DNA from: Acidimicrobiia bacterium UBA5794
GTDB lineage: Bacteria; Actinomycetota; Acidimicrobiia; Spongiisociales; UBA5794
Length of the DNA stretch: 64,000 nt
Assembly: GCA_002418265.1 (NCBI GenBank)
Contig: DIDS01000014.1
Coordinates: forward strand, 186,001 to 250,000
Reading direction: 5' to 3'
Part shown: positions 15,393 through 25,070 of the stretch, in pieces
Layout of the letters: each line of letters starts with the position of its first letter
Position numbering within the stretch: the stretch's first letter is position 1
Position numbers and translations under genes: made by a program
Notes under the pieces: generated by a model
The model's input: the letters and a program-made list of their open reading frames with translations, nothing else
Told to the model about the DNA's origin: nothing
Database searches by the model: none

Positions 15393-17681
15393 TCAACAGC
15401 GATCCGCCCAGTTCGCAACCGCATCGTGGATCACCAGACCATCGCTGGCCACGAACGTCCGACGGCTCATTTCCTGGCAGGCCGCGTCTCTTTCCACCGT
15501 GTCCCACTCACCGCGCGTATAGGTGTACGCGATGACGGAATTGCGTGGAAGGAGCATCGTGACCGATTGAACCGGTTGATCGGTGGGGAGGACAAGGACG
15601 GACCAAGGGTTCCACACCGGAATACCTGCACCGAACGCCCCCGGGACGAATACCTCTCCCGAACCGGATGGCACCTCAACTTCGATGGTCACCTCCACCA
15701 GATCGAGACGGGGACCGTCAACGACGGGGAGATCAGGGCAGAGATCCGCGGTGGCGAGAATCCAACGATCACCCGGCAACCGCAGCCACTGCGGATCACC
15801 CAAGTAGCGAGCCTCGACCAGTGCCGTCACATCCTTGGTGCCGGCAACTGTCGCCGCCTCGTTGCTCGGTGCGACACGAATCGGACCGCCATCGACGAGG
15901 CACGCCGAACCAGTCGAAGCTGCCGAGATGACTTCTATTTCTCGCCATGACACCCACGACGTGCTTGCAAGCGTTTCGACCCTGACCGAGACGACATCAG
16001 TGAGGCCCGGATTGAGTTCTGTCCCGATGAGCATCTCCGGGCCGGTGAATCGTTCGATATCTGCGACGAGGACTTCGCGGCCGTCGGACAGGGTCGCCCA
16101 CACCTGATGGTGGCTGATGCCGGGTGGCCACTGGTCCACGCCCAGACCGATCTCAACGACCGTGGACGGCTGGTCAAAATCGATGGCGATCCACTGCGGC
16201 GGATAGTCGCCAGAGCCCCAGCCCTCGAGGGAGTCATCAACCGCGTACTTGGCCGGTCGCGTGAGTTCAGATCGTGAGACCCGCGGAGTGGTTCCGGTCG
16301 TGAGGTCGAATGGCGCATCGGGCGGTACCACGCAAGGATCCGGCTGTGCGTTTGGCGAGAATGCCTCAAGGAGGAGACCGTCGGAATCGAGGAAGGCCCA
16401 TGCCGGACCCGGCTGGTCATCTGGCCAGACGTAGTATCCCCAGTTGAGCCAGCCATCCCACCCCGCCTCGCATGATTCCGCGATGAAACGGTAACCCCGT
16501 CCGAGGGCTGCTCGGGCTGATGGCACTGTTGCCTTCCCGGATCCGGTCTCACCCATCAGCACAGGCTTCTCTTGGTGGCCGGGCATTCCGAAGTTCTCTG
16601 CATGTTCAGGTACGGTCAGGTCGGTGTCGTAGTAGGCATGGAAGTCGAAAAAGTCGAGGTTCGCCTCGGTGAGCAGGGGTGCGGTGTCGACGTACCAGTC
16701 ACCACCGATGTAGGTCTGGTGCGGGAACTGCGGCGTGAAGAAGCCCATGGTGACCAACGTGTCGGGATCATATGCGTCGATGACCTCGCGGATACGATCG
16801 ATGAAGTACACGACACCATCCACCACCATCCGGCGCTTTTGTTCTGCGTCGGCCATGTCATAGGTACGACCGTTGGCGGTTTCCACGACACCCGATGTGA
16901 GTGACAGCGGTTCGAAGTTCTTGTGAAGCCAGAACTCGTTGGTGAGCTGCCATCCGAGGAGAACCTCAAAGGGCGCGCCTCGGTCGACGAGTCCCGACAA
17001 CAAGCCGTCCCACAAGACCGCCTTCGCCTCGACGCCGCCGGTGTGGAGCCAATCGGCATTTTCTCGCCCGTCAAACCCTTCGTGGCCCTGGTTGTAGTAC
17101 GAGTCAAAGATCTGCCAGTAGCCGCCGACATCGGGGAGGGAGTTGGCGGTCAGCAGGAGCCAGATCCCCTCCTCACCGGCGATGTGCATCACCTCTGCGA
17201 TGTTGTCGAGATACTCGTCGTTGAGGCCCTGACCGGAATAGTTCGCAATGCATTCTGGCTGGGCACCGCAGGTGTCGACGAAGATGCGGGCCGTGTTGTA
17301 TCCGTTCGTGGCCAGCGTCCGAAACGCCTCGCGCACCCGCTCAGCGTCGTAGGTGTTCGTGGCAAACACCCGGTCCTCGTACCCACCAGCGGGGTTGGGT
17401 TGAAAGTCCACATAGTTGACACCGCGAGGCACGAACCGCTCGGCCGTCACCGTGTCATAGAACTCCCCCACACCGTCAACAATTCTGGTACCAATTCGGT
17501 GTGCAAGCGGTGGAAGGGTTGTCGTGGTCTGGGCAACCGTCGTCTCCGGAGTTGGGGCCGTTGTCGTGGAGGCGTCCGGCGACGTCGCAGTTGTCGGCGA
17601 CGTGCGACCACCGGTGCACGCAGAAGTCACCACGATCAGAGCAACAAGCAACAGCAATCGTGGATGCAGGGAAAGCTTCAT
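15393..17681 (-). CDS. GH5-like glycoside hydrolase lipoprotein with discoidin-like domain
   Basis: A 762-aa secreted lipoprotein. The signal peptide ends in VTSAC (Cys22), followed by a Thr/Pro-rich linker. Residues about 65-400 form a TIM-barrel of clan GH-A: RGVNYVDF near the start, acid/base Glu249 in QLTNEFW and nucleophile Glu378 in LMGETGSG. Residues about 440-580 resemble an F5/8 type C (discoidin) carbohydrate-binding domain (PPQWIAIDFDQPSTVVEIGL). The remaining C-terminus is not recognised. It starts 34 bp after the 961-aa lipoprotein gene and is probably its last operon partner. Likely acts on an external polysaccharide; specificity unknown. Confidence 0.8.
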   Translation of the reverse strand: MKLSLHPRLLLLVALIVVTSACTGGRTSPTTATSPDASTTTAPTPETTVAQTTTTLPPLAHRIGTRIVDGVGEFYDTVTAERFVPRGVNYVDFQPNPAGGYEDRVFATNTYDAERVREAFRTLATNGYNTARIFVDTCGAQPECIANYSGQGLNDEYLDNIAEVMHIAGEEGIWLLLTANSLPDVGGYWQIFDSYYNQGHEGFDGRENADWLHTGGVEAKAVLWDGLLSGLVDRGAPFEVLLGWQLTNEFWLHKNFEPLSLTSGVVETANGRTYDMADAEQKRRMVVDGVVYFIDRIREVIDAYDPDTLVTMGFFTPQFPHQTYIGGDWYVDTAPLLTEANLDFFDFHAYYDTDLTVPEHAENFGMPGHQEKPVLMGETGSGKATVPSARAALGRGYRFIAESCEAGWDGWLNWGYYVWPDDQPGPAWAFLDSDGLLLEAFSPNAQPDPCVVPPDAPFDLTTGTTPRVSRSELTRPAKYAVDDSLEGWGSGDYPPQWIAIDFDQPSTVVEIGLGVDQWPPGISHHQVWATLSDGREVLVADIERFTGPEMLIGTELNPGLTDVVSVRVETLASTSWVSWREIEVISAASTGSACLVDGGPIRVAPSNEAATVAGTKDVTALVEARYLGDPQWLRLPGDRWILATADLCPDLPVVDGPRLDLVEVTIEVEVPSGSGEVFVPGAFGAGIPVWNPWSVLVLPTDQPVQSVTMLLPRNSVIAYTYTRGEWDTVERDAACQEMSRRTFVASDGLVIHDAVANWADRC

Positions 17682-17715
17682 GCGAGGCTACGAATCGTCG
17701 GGATATCCAAGGGTG

Positions 17716-20601
17716 TCATTTCGTTGGAATGTCGGCAGGGGTCGTGTAGTGGAGATCCTGTGGTGCGGTCTTGGTGTACTCACGGCCACAGACGTTTGCG
17801 ATCATCGTGAAGTTTGTGTCCGGATCGGTGAAGAGGGCCTTCGATCTCAGCTTGTCCGAATCGGGGCTGTACCCGAGTTGTGGATGAGCGTCTGGGAGGT
17901 ACTGCGTACGTTCGAAGTCGAGTCCCGAGACGCCGACGACAAGAGCATCGCCGACCTTCAGCTCGGAAAGATCGGCTTCAACGCTTTCCGTGGCGAACAC
18001 CACGCCCTCCACGGGATCGTTCTCGTGATGGATCCCGTGCTTGTCGGTCCACCTCAGCAATCCTGATCCGCGCGTCACAAGACTCACCGAGCATGACTTG
18101 GGAGCAGCTGGGCTTTCGAGATCGACCCCAGGCTTGGGGTGGAACGTCACGTTGACAGCGCCGGGGAAGAGCTGACCGGCGGGTTCCGGAACCACCACAA
18201 TCTCGGGGTTCAGATAGAGATACCAACCACCGTTGCCGTTGATGTTGCTCACGGTCATCTTCGAGAAATGCGTCTCGATGTCCTTGATCGCATCCTCGAC
18301 GAACGTCTTGGCCCAATCAGCACATGGGATCGGCCCGCATGTGTCACCGACCAACTGGTCGGCAAGCGCAGCGGCGATATTGCCCTTTGCAGCCTCGACA
18401 AACTCGCTGAAGCTCGGCAGGGTCGGGGGCACCCCGACCGCGGCCAGCCCGGCATCCGCTAAGGCCTTCAACGCCGCCACGCAGGTCTCTTTCGGCTCGC
18501 ATCCGACAATGTCAACAATGCCCTCAATGATGCCGTTCTTCACCATGTCGACGATGTTCTTGAACGTGTCCCACACCTCGGCGATGAACGAGATCGCCGC
18601 TTCAATGAAGTCGAAGAGACCGGGATCGGGTGGATCTTTGTGAAGGGCACAGGACGTTGCCCCGGGGACCAAGCCGGTCAGGTGTTTGCCCTGAGCGTCC
18701 CACACACCGGCGTTGTCGCGGAACTTCCTGTACTCAGCCTCCCAATGCGACACCCAATATGAGGCCATTGGTGCGTCTTTGAAGTCGTTCAGCATCTCAC
18801 TAGGGACTGGATTCTCCTTGCCGAAGGGATTCTCAATGACGCGTACACAGCGCGAGAACGGGTCAGGGGTGCCGTGAACCGGAGGCGTGAAGCTGACGAC
18901 GAGGTCGTAGTAGTCCTCGATCCGGCCCGGCCCCGTATCGATGACGATCTCCTCGCCTTCCTGGAACTGGTACATGACCGTGTTGCTCGTTCCAGCGATC
19001 GGCTGCGAATCCGATAGGGGTACGACCCGCACCCAGAGACGGTCGTGCGGGGCCCCACTCCACCAGTCGCCGTGGATCGGCTCTGTCATGCGGCGCGAAG
19101 TACCGGACAGCGATGCCTCCAGCTTTTCGAGATCGGTTTGCAGCGTCCGGTAGTCGCCATAGTCGAGTTTGACGCCACCGGAAGGTGGGCCAGCGGCGCG
19201 GGCTTCATTCGACAACCACGATCCATTGCGGATGTCGTCAAGAGGAAGTTCGATGTCTCGTTGTTGGTCGTCACCCATCAATACGTCGACGGCCCAAAGG
19301 AGGCCCGGGAAGTCGAGCGCCGCATCTTTCGGTGGTGGTTGGCTCGAGACCTGCACCATCCCGGCCTTGGCTCCCAGGATGCCTTTGTTCCAACGCACAA
19401 TGTGCGGGGCCATGCCTCCCCCACCCGGGCAATAGGTGGCGGCCCCGGAAGAGCCTTCCGCACACACGGTCTGTTCGTTGAGCAGGATCTCCACCAAGCT
19501 CGAGAGATCAGCACCGGATGTGACATGATCGACGATCTTCAGGTCGGAGAACGGCGTGACCGGCTGCGCAAGACCGAACGTGCCTTCGATCGGTCCATCA
19601 TCTGTGGTCGTGAATCGACCTCTGCCCAGGCCGACAAGGCCTCCATCCTTGCGACCCCACGCCTCAACCTCAAGATGCTCTCCCGCACCGACCGCGGGAA
19701 GCAGACCGGAGAAATCGAAGCCTCCCGGACCACGCGGTGCGAAACCGGACTCGGGGATCCGCCACCACGTCGCATCATCTTCGGTCACATATGCATAGGC
19801 AGCATCGAGGTCCTCGCCACCAACCAGCAGGGCGCCGTCGAACGCAACGGCGCCCTCCCAGGCACCGGACGCACACTCGGGCGACCCTGGAACCACGACC
19901 TGTGACTCGGGTGTTGCGACCGCTTCGTCATAGGAGACAACGGATACCAGTGTGGGCGAGGACGTCACCTCGAAGACGACCTCACCGCCGTCGGCCGACA
20001 CGACGCCGATGGCACGGTTGTCTGCGACGCCGAACATCGACCCGACCACATACTGGCCGAGCCGGTTCGAAACCGCCGGAACGGTGAGCGTCGCTTCACA
20101 CGACGAAACATCGACGGCCACCGTCGCTGCGGACGAGGATTCCGGCAAACCGGTACGCACCTCACCGGTGACCACGTCGGTTCCTGGTTCGACCCGCAGC
20201 CACGAGGGGAAGGAATCCGCGCTCGCACCCGACTCGTCGTACGCCCTGACGACCATCGCATGCATTCCGACGCTCGCCGGCGTCCATTCCCATGCAAACG
20301 GTGGATCGGTCACGGGATCGTCGAAGTCGACCGAGTCCACAATTTCGCCATTCGCCAGCAATTCGAGACGGGTGACCGGCTTGTCCGATATCACCTGGCT
20401 GGTGAAAAACTGCAGGTTTCCGTATACAGCATCTGTATCACTCCCTGTGCTCAGGAGAGGAATGATCTCGGGCGGCGACGGTGGCCCGACTTCCGGGATC
20501 GAGGTCGTTGTCGTCTCGACGGTTTCGTCAGACGGTGTGCAGGAGGCTGCGATCAACGAAAGCACGACGATCACCACAGCGATCTGAGTTCTGCGCCCCA
20601 T
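17716..20601 (-). CDS. Large secreted lipoprotein of unknown function
   Basis: A 961-aa protein starting at ATG 20601, which shares one base with the upstream stop (TGATG); an upstream TTG (20607) is less likely. The lipobox AASC places the acylated Cys at 21, followed by a Thr-rich linker. An Ig-like domain follows (about 45-130, VTRLELLANGEIVDSVDF), then beta-rich regions with several Cys-containing motifs, and an amphipathic middle part (about 690-800). I do not recognise the family. It lies between an Ig-like membrane protein and the GH5 enzyme and may help display or recognise an external polymer. Confidence 0.7.
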   Translation of the reverse strand: MGRRTQIAVVIVVLSLIAASCTPSDETVETTTTSIPEVGPPSPPEIIPLLSTGSDTDAVYGNLQFFTSQVISDKPVTRLELLANGEIVDSVDFDDPVTDPPFAWEWTPASVGMHAMVVRAYDESGASADSFPSWLRVEPGTDVVTGEVRTGLPESSSAATVAVDVSSCEATLTVPAVSNRLGQYVVGSMFGVADNRAIGVVSADGGEVVFEVTSSPTLVSVVSYDEAVATPESQVVVPGSPECASGAWEGAVAFDGALLVGGEDLDAAYAYVTEDDATWWRIPESGFAPRGPGGFDFSGLLPAVGAGEHLEVEAWGRKDGGLVGLGRGRFTTTDDGPIEGTFGLAQPVTPFSDLKIVDHVTSGADLSSLVEILLNEQTVCAEGSSGAATYCPGGGGMAPHIVRWNKGILGAKAGMVQVSSQPPPKDAALDFPGLLWAVDVLMGDDQQRDIELPLDDIRNGSWLSNEARAAGPPSGGVKLDYGDYRTLQTDLEKLEASLSGTSRRMTEPIHGDWWSGAPHDRLWVRVVPLSDSQPIAGTSNTVMYQFQEGEEIVIDTGPGRIEDYYDLVVSFTPPVHGTPDPFSRCVRVIENPFGKENPVPSEMLNDFKDAPMASYWVSHWEAEYRKFRDNAGVWDAQGKHLTGLVPGATSCALHKDPPDPGLFDFIEAAISFIAEVWDTFKNIVDMVKNGIIEGIVDIVGCEPKETCVAALKALADAGLAAVGVPPTLPSFSEFVEAAKGNIAAALADQLVGDTCGPIPCADWAKTFVEDAIKDIETHFSKMTVSNINGNGGWYLYLNPEIVVVPEPAGQLFPGAVNVTFHPKPGVDLESPAAPKSCSVSLVTRGSGLLRWTDKHGIHHENDPVEGVVFATESVEADLSELKVGDALVVGVSGLDFERTQYLPDAHPQLGYSPDSDKLRSKALFTDPDTNFTMIANVCGREYTKTAPQDLHYTTPADIPTK

Positions 20602-21380
20602 CAGCAACTACCGGTGTCGAGGATGAAGGAGAAGGGTTCCGACCATTCGCTCTCAACGGGTTCGACGACTCGGACCCTCCACCAATAGTCGCCACACGCC
20701 AACGGGGGTGTCGTCCAATCTGTGGTCGTGACGGCCTTCGAGTACAGCGGCAACGGAACGAACTCGGGATCGTCTCCCACGTGGACGTGGAACGTGAGGC
20801 CCTCTGGGTTGCAACCGTCATAGGACCATGAGAGAGGTACGGGATACCCGCCATCGATCGAGACGGTCAGGTCGGCGTTGTCGGGCGGGCTGACCAGCAC
20901 CGGGACCTCGTAGGAGCAGGCGATTGTCGTCGTCGGCGGCGGGATCGTCGTGGTCGTCTCCTCGATGGGACCGCCGACATTGACCGAAGCAAGTGCCGGA
21001 CCGATCCAGTCTCCGGTTGCAGGCTTCGCCCACAACGTGACCACATGGATGCCGTGGCTGGTCGGTGCCCATTCGAATTGCACGGTGGCGAGGGTTCCGG
21101 GCTCGACTGGTGTGTCCGACATCGCTACTTCGACGCCATCAACGTCGAGCCGGACCGATTGAAGCCCGTCGACATGGTTCACATGTCCCACAACCGCCAC
21201 CGGCATACCGGCGATCACGGCTGCCCCGTCGAGTGGCTCATCAATCCACAACTGGGGAGCCGCCGGTGAAAGTGCCCGCGAAACCCCGAAGGCGGCGAGA
21301 ATCGTGGCGAAGACGATCGCGATGACCGCTACGACACGCGCATTTCTGCGTGACCGCCAAACACGTCCCACCCTCGTCAC
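20601..21380 (-). CDS. Membrane-anchored Ig-like domain protein
   Basis: A 259-aa protein if started at GTG 21380, which has GGGGAG five bases upstream; the frame is open to 21410. A basic N-terminus (RSRRNAR) precedes one helix (VVAVIAIVFATILAAFGVSR). Outside are an Ig-like domain (PLDGAAVIAGMPVAVVGHV) with the same plan as the Ig domain of the next protein, a TTTTIPPP linker, and a fibronectin-III-like domain with CGDYWWRVRVVEP. It is first in the secreted three-gene operon. Probable cell-surface binding role. Confidence 0.7.
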   Translation of the reverse strand: MTRVGRVWRSRRNARVVAVIAIVFATILAAFGVSRALSPAAPQLWIDEPLDGAAVIAGMPVAVVGHVNHVDGLQSVRLDVDGVEVAMSDTPVEPGTLATVQFEWAPTSHGIHVVTLWAKPATGDWIGPALASVNVGGPIEETTTTIPPPTTTIACSYEVPVLVSPPDNADLTVSIDGGYPVPLSWSYDGCNPEGLTFHVHVGDDPEFVPLPLYSKAVTTTDWTTPPLACGDYWWRVRVVEPVESEWSEPFSFILDTGSC

Positions 21381-21624
21381 GCCGTCTCCCCGCGCTGTGA
21401 TGAATGTCATTGTCGTGGCCGCTCTGTGTGAGCGGACGTCCAGAAAATTCTAGCTACCAAGATTTGGCCGGCAATGGAAATGCCCAAAAAGAATCTCAGG
21501 TCCATGGCAGCGCATCTTTGGGCGAGGCCGTTATTACCCGAACCATTCGGTGGCGTCTGGGAGCCTTGGATGGTGGGCATCCGGTACAATGGCGGCAGTC
21601 ATGAATTGGCGAGTGGGGTGAACG

Positions 21625-22545
21625 ATGGGCACGGCTGACGACCTTCGTCGATGGGTTGAGGCTGGCCTGATCGACGAGGACACCGCCGCACGAATCGGCG
21701 AACACGAATCGCGCCGCAAGGGCGGCGAGCGTGTCGGACGCGGAACCGAGGCGGTTGCCTATCTCGGTGCGGTCTTGGTGCTTGTGGCACTGGCCATCCT
21801 CACCGCCGAATTCTGGGATCGCATTGAGCCATGGGGACGGTTCGCCGTCAGTGCCATCGTGACCGGTGTACTCATTGGGGTCGGTTGGCTTCTCGGGCGG
21901 AGCACAGAACCAGCCGTCAACCGGGCCCAGACGTTCGCCTGGTTTCTCGCCGTGGGCGCCGTGGCTCTCACGGCAGGGGTCTTTTTTGATGGCATCGTCA
22001 AGACTGACGCCCAAGACTCCTTCCTGTGGGTTTCGCTGATTTCTTTGGTCGCGACGATTGCGCTGTGGATTGCCCGCCCCTCAACCCTTGCGATCGTCGC
22101 CATGGCCTTTGCGGCTTGGGCGGCCACGATCGCGATCATCTCCCGATTCGATACCGTGCCTGATTGGACGTTCGGACTTGCCTTTGCGGGTCTTGGGACT
22201 GCGTGGTTCCTCCTCACCTGGGGCGGGATCTTGCGACCGACAACGGCGAGCTACGCCATTTCAGCGATTGGAATTCTGTTTATCGCCTTTCCTGAGGGGA
22301 GTCACATGCCATGGCCGCTCCTTGGACTTGCCGGTGCCCTGGCACTCATGGCGTTGTCGGTACGCCTCAACCAAACCGTGCTGCTCGGCTTCGGGGTTGT
22401 TGGTCTGTTCGTGTACATCCCCATGACGATCTTCGAGCTCTTTGAGGAGAGCCTCGGGGTACCGGTCGCCCTTCTCATCACCGGCGTTGCACTTTTGGGA
22501 GTCGTCGTCGGTACGGTACGTTTCCGTAAGGAAGTCCAGACATGA
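21625..22545 (+). CDS. DUF2157 membrane protein
   Basis: A 306-aa protein. The first 35 residues (DDLRRWVEAGLIDEDTAARI) are the typical soluble start of DUF2157 proteins, which looks like a small helical domain. About eight hydrophobic helices follow. The next gene overlaps by 4 bp (ATGA), and DUF2157 proteins often pair with a second membrane protein. Function is unknown in the family. The start is preceded by GGGGTG, a modest ribosome-binding site. Confidence 0.8.
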   Translation: MGTADDLRRWVEAGLIDEDTAARIGEHESRRKGGERVGRGTEAVAYLGAVLVLVALAILTAEFWDRIEPWGRFAVSAIVTGVLIGVGWLLGRSTEPAVNRAQTFAWFLAVGAVALTAGVFFDGIVKTDAQDSFLWVSLISLVATIALWIARPSTLAIVAMAFAAWAATIAIISRFDTVPDWTFGLAFAGLGTAWFLLTWGGILRPTTASYAISAIGILFIAFPEGSHMPWPLLGLAGALALMALSVRLNQTVLLGFGVVGLFVYIPMTIFELFEESLGVPVALLITGVALLGVVVGTVRFRKEVQT

Positions 22546-23165
22546 CCCGACAGGCGTGGAGCGCCGTTGCAGGTGCCATTGCGGTCATGGTCGCGGTCGT
22601 GGTGATCATCGTCGTTGCGTCGGTGCCACTCCCCGAGTTCCCTCCGATCACTCCTGGTCAGTTCGATGCATCGCTTGCCTACGTGGCAGAGACCAACTGT
22701 GTTCGAGCCGTCGATCTCGCCGATGCGGAAGTACGCGAACTCCATTGTGTTTCAGAACGAGACTGGATCGACAATGTGGTTTGGACCGAAGCCGGGATCG
22801 AAGTCGGCGTCGAAGGTTTCCAATCAACGATCGTGGTGCTCGATCCTGAGACGGGAGACGTCATCGAAACGCGCAACCGCGACGGTGCCTACCCGGGCGA
22901 CTGGCCGCTACGAGACCAGGATCTGTTCATCGACATACCTTCCGACGGGACGATCGTCATCCGCGACGAGCACAACCAGGTCCTCATCACGTTGGTAGGG
23001 CCCGAGATGTACGGAATCGACACACTTGTCGGGGCATCGGATCGTCAGATGGTCGCCCTCGTCGACTCCTCGCAACGCCTCGCCGTGTTCGACCGCGATG
23101 TCGGACAGCCATACCTCATCGACACCGACGCGCGACCGTACCCTCCACCGGCATGGAAACCTTGA
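22542..23165 (+). CDS. Membrane-anchored extracytoplasmic protein, unknown
   Basis: A 207-aa protein with one N-terminal helix (about 7-28), then a soluble beta-rich domain with repeats reminiscent of beta-propeller blades (VDLADAEVRELHCV, VVLDPETGDVIETRN, LAVFDRDVGQPYLID). It is translationally coupled to the DUF2157 gene (ATGA overlap), so the two probably form a membrane complex. No catalytic residues are recognisable. Confidence 0.65.
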   Translation: MTRQAWSAVAGAIAVMVAVVVIIVVASVPLPEFPPITPGQFDASLAYVAETNCVRAVDLADAEVRELHCVSERDWIDNVVWTEAGIEVGVEGFQSTIVVLDPETGDVIETRNRDGAYPGDWPLRDQDLFIDIPSDGTIVIRDEHNQVLITLVGPEMYGIDTLVGASDRQMVALVDSSQRLAVFDRDVGQPYLIDTDARPYPPPAWKP

Positions 23166-23249
23166 GACTGTTCCGGCGGTCCACGGGCCTTTCGGTGATT
23201 ATGTGATCCGAGATGACAGAATCACACCCATGCCGGACACAGACCCAGC

Positions 23250-23801
23250 GTGAGCATCGAGATCGACCGGAAACGCCGGTTCGAAACTGTCGCTGCCGAG
23301 GTTTCGGACCCCGTGCAGCGGTACCTGCGTCGCCGCGCCACGGCGGACGACGCAGATGACGCGTATTCTGAAACGCTCCTGACCATCTGGCGCAGACTCG
23401 ATGATGTTCCGCCAAATGCAGCCCTTCCGTGGGCATACGGCATAGCGCGCAAGGTGCTCGCCAACCAGCACCGAGCGACCAGACGACGCCTCCGCCTGAT
23501 CGATCGGGTCGGTACGTCGGCACCGGAACGACCGATTCTCGGTCCTGGGGAAGCGGACGACTTCCCTGAGGTACGGGAGGCCCTTTCACGACTTTCAGAA
23601 GCGGATCAGGAAGTTTTGACCCTGTGGGCATGGGAAGAACTTGAACCCCGCGAGATTGCAGCTGTCCTCGATACGACACCCAACGCCGTAAGTCTTCGCC
23701 TGACGCGGGCGAAGACAAAGCTGGCACACGAGCTTGAACGACAGAGTGGAACCGATGCCGGACATGAACCGATTGAGACGAAGGAGGATCATCAATCATG
23801 A
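23250..23801 (+). CDS. ECF RNA polymerase sigma factor
   Basis: A 183-aa sigma-70 family factor. Region 2 covers about 15-75 (YLRRRATADDADDAYSETLL, then LPWAYGIARKVLANQHR) and region 4 about 105-165 (LSEADQEVLTLWAWEELEPR, IAAVLDTTPNAVSLRLTRAK). Start is GTG 23250. The following gene overlaps by 4 bp and encodes a one-helix protein with an extracytoplasmic domain, as expected for a membrane anti-sigma or sensor partner. The regulon cannot be deduced. Confidence 0.85.
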   Translation: MSIEIDRKRRFETVAAEVSDPVQRYLRRRATADDADDAYSETLLTIWRRLDDVPPNAALPWAYGIARKVLANQHRATRRRLRLIDRVGTSAPERPILGPGEADDFPEVREALSRLSEADQEVLTLWAWEELEPREIAAVLDTTPNAVSLRLTRAKTKLAHELERQSGTDAGHEPIETKEDHQS

Positions 23802-24394
23802 ACGATGACCTGAGAGCCATATTGCGATCGGTCGACCCGATGCCTTCCGACGTCCCAACCGAATCCGTGACGAGCCCCCAAGGTCGTCACCGACTGGAGG
23901 ACATCATGTCTACTCACATCAGTGAACAGAAAACCAACACCAACCGTTCACGGACACCGTGGTTCGCAGCCGCTGCGGCCGTCGCGGCCGCGATCGTGGC
24001 GGTCAGCGTGATCGCCGTAGGCCCCAAGGGTGAACAGCCGGTAGCAAGCACTCCTCTTGCACTGACAGCTGGCGAATCGAACACCCTCGCTTCGTGCATC
24101 ATGATGACACCCGAGATCATTGCTGAATCCGAGGTCGCATTTGCCGGTATCGTGACGGCGATCGACGGAGAGACCGTGACGCTCGAGGTCACCAAATGGT
24201 ATGCCGGTGGCGACAACGCCACCGTGATCGTGACCGCTCCCGCCGGCTTCGAGGCGCTGATCGGAAACGTTCCGTTTGCCGAAGGAGGAAACTTCCTGGT
24301 ATCAGCAACGGACGGTGTTGTGAACTACTGCGGCATGAGCGGCGAGGCCACAGCTGAGCTGCAGGCCCTGTACGACGCGGCGTTCCCCGAATAA
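23798..24394 (+). CDS. Single-pass membrane partner of ECF sigma factor
   Basis: A 198-aa protein. The cytoplasmic N-terminus (about 50 residues, with LRAILRSVDPMPSDVP) resembles the short intracellular segment of actinobacterial sigma-operon membrane proteins. One helix follows (about 50-70), then an extracytoplasmic domain of about 125 residues with a CIMMTPE and YCGMSGEA cysteine pair. Translational coupling (ATGA) to the sigma gene supports an anti-sigma or signal-sensing role. It lacks the classic zinc-binding HxxxCxxC anti-sigma motif. Confidence 0.65.
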   Translation: MNDDLRAILRSVDPMPSDVPTESVTSPQGRHRLEDIMSTHISEQKTNTNRSRTPWFAAAAAVAAAIVAVSVIAVGPKGEQPVASTPLALTAGESNTLASCIMMTPEIIAESEVAFAGIVTAIDGETVTLEVTKWYAGGDNATVIVTAPAGFEALIGNVPFAEGGNFLVSATDGVVNYCGMSGEATAELQALYDAAFPE

Positions 24395-24421
24395 CGACAC
24401 GCTCCGCTCGCCAAACGGAAG

Positions 24422-24447
24422 AGAGCCCTGGCTGCCGCCAGGGCTCT
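24422..24447 (+). terminator. Strong terminator hairpin after sigma operon
   Basis: A perfect 11-bp GC-rich stem, AGAGCCCTGGC/GCCAGGGCTCT, with a TGCC loop, lies 28 bp after the stop of the sigma-partner gene. There is no T-run, which is common in high-GC actinobacteria. Confidence 0.75.
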
Positions 24448-24580
24448 GCTCATGTGCCGTCACCGTGTTCGGATCAGCAAGGTCGCCGATCTCATGATCG
24501 ATTCTGAACATCGATGTCACCCGTCGCGTCGCTTCGTCCGTCTGTCATGATGAACCCGCACAACGAGAACGGAGACGTCG

Positions 24581-24976
24581 ATGGCATGGTGGACACTCGA
24601 GCTGATCACGACCGGCGTGATGGTTGTGATCGTCCTCGTCCTTGGACCGTTGATTAAGCGTTACGGGAAGAGTTATGCGGCCGATGTGTTCGCCGCCAAC
24701 CCTCGAACCGGGAAGAGCTATCTGGTCTTGATGGACGTCGCCTATTACCTGATATTTGGAGCGTTCGTTCTTCTGACCATTCAGTTTGACCCACCCTCGG
24801 ATTGGGATGAAACCGTCAACGCTGCACAGCTCCAGGGAGAAACCATCCGCATCGCAGGACTCCTGCTCCTGATGGGTTTCCTCCACGGTCTCAATGTCAT
24901 CACCCTCCCCATCATCGGCAGACTGCTGTCGCTGAACCGACGCCTCGATGACGACATCGAGTCCAACAGCGCTTAG
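24581..24976 (+). CDS. Small membrane protein paralogous to a nearby anti-sigma-like protein
   Basis: A 131-aa membrane protein with three helices (about 5-25, 50-70, 85-110). It has a recognisable paralogue in the C-terminal half of the 245-aa protein at 26183-26920: LGPLIKRYGKSYAADVF matches LGPTIRRFGKAYAADLF, and LMDVAYYLIFGAFV matches LLDVAYYLVFSGIV. I do not know this module's name. It stands alone between two ECF sigma operons, suggesting duplication and separation of a membrane sensor part. Confidence 0.65.
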   Translation: MAWWTLELITTGVMVVIVLVLGPLIKRYGKSYAADVFAANPRTGKSYLVLMDVAYYLIFGAFVLLTIQFDPPSDWDETVNAAQLQGETIRIAGLLLLMGFLHGLNVITLPIIGRLLSLNRRLDDDIESNSA

Positions 24977-25070
24977 GCAACCCCAAACCCCACCTCCGTG
25001 CGACCGATCCGACAAACCCGTCGGAACCACTGGCCTGCCACGTGCAGGCACGATGAGAGGAAGCACATAT

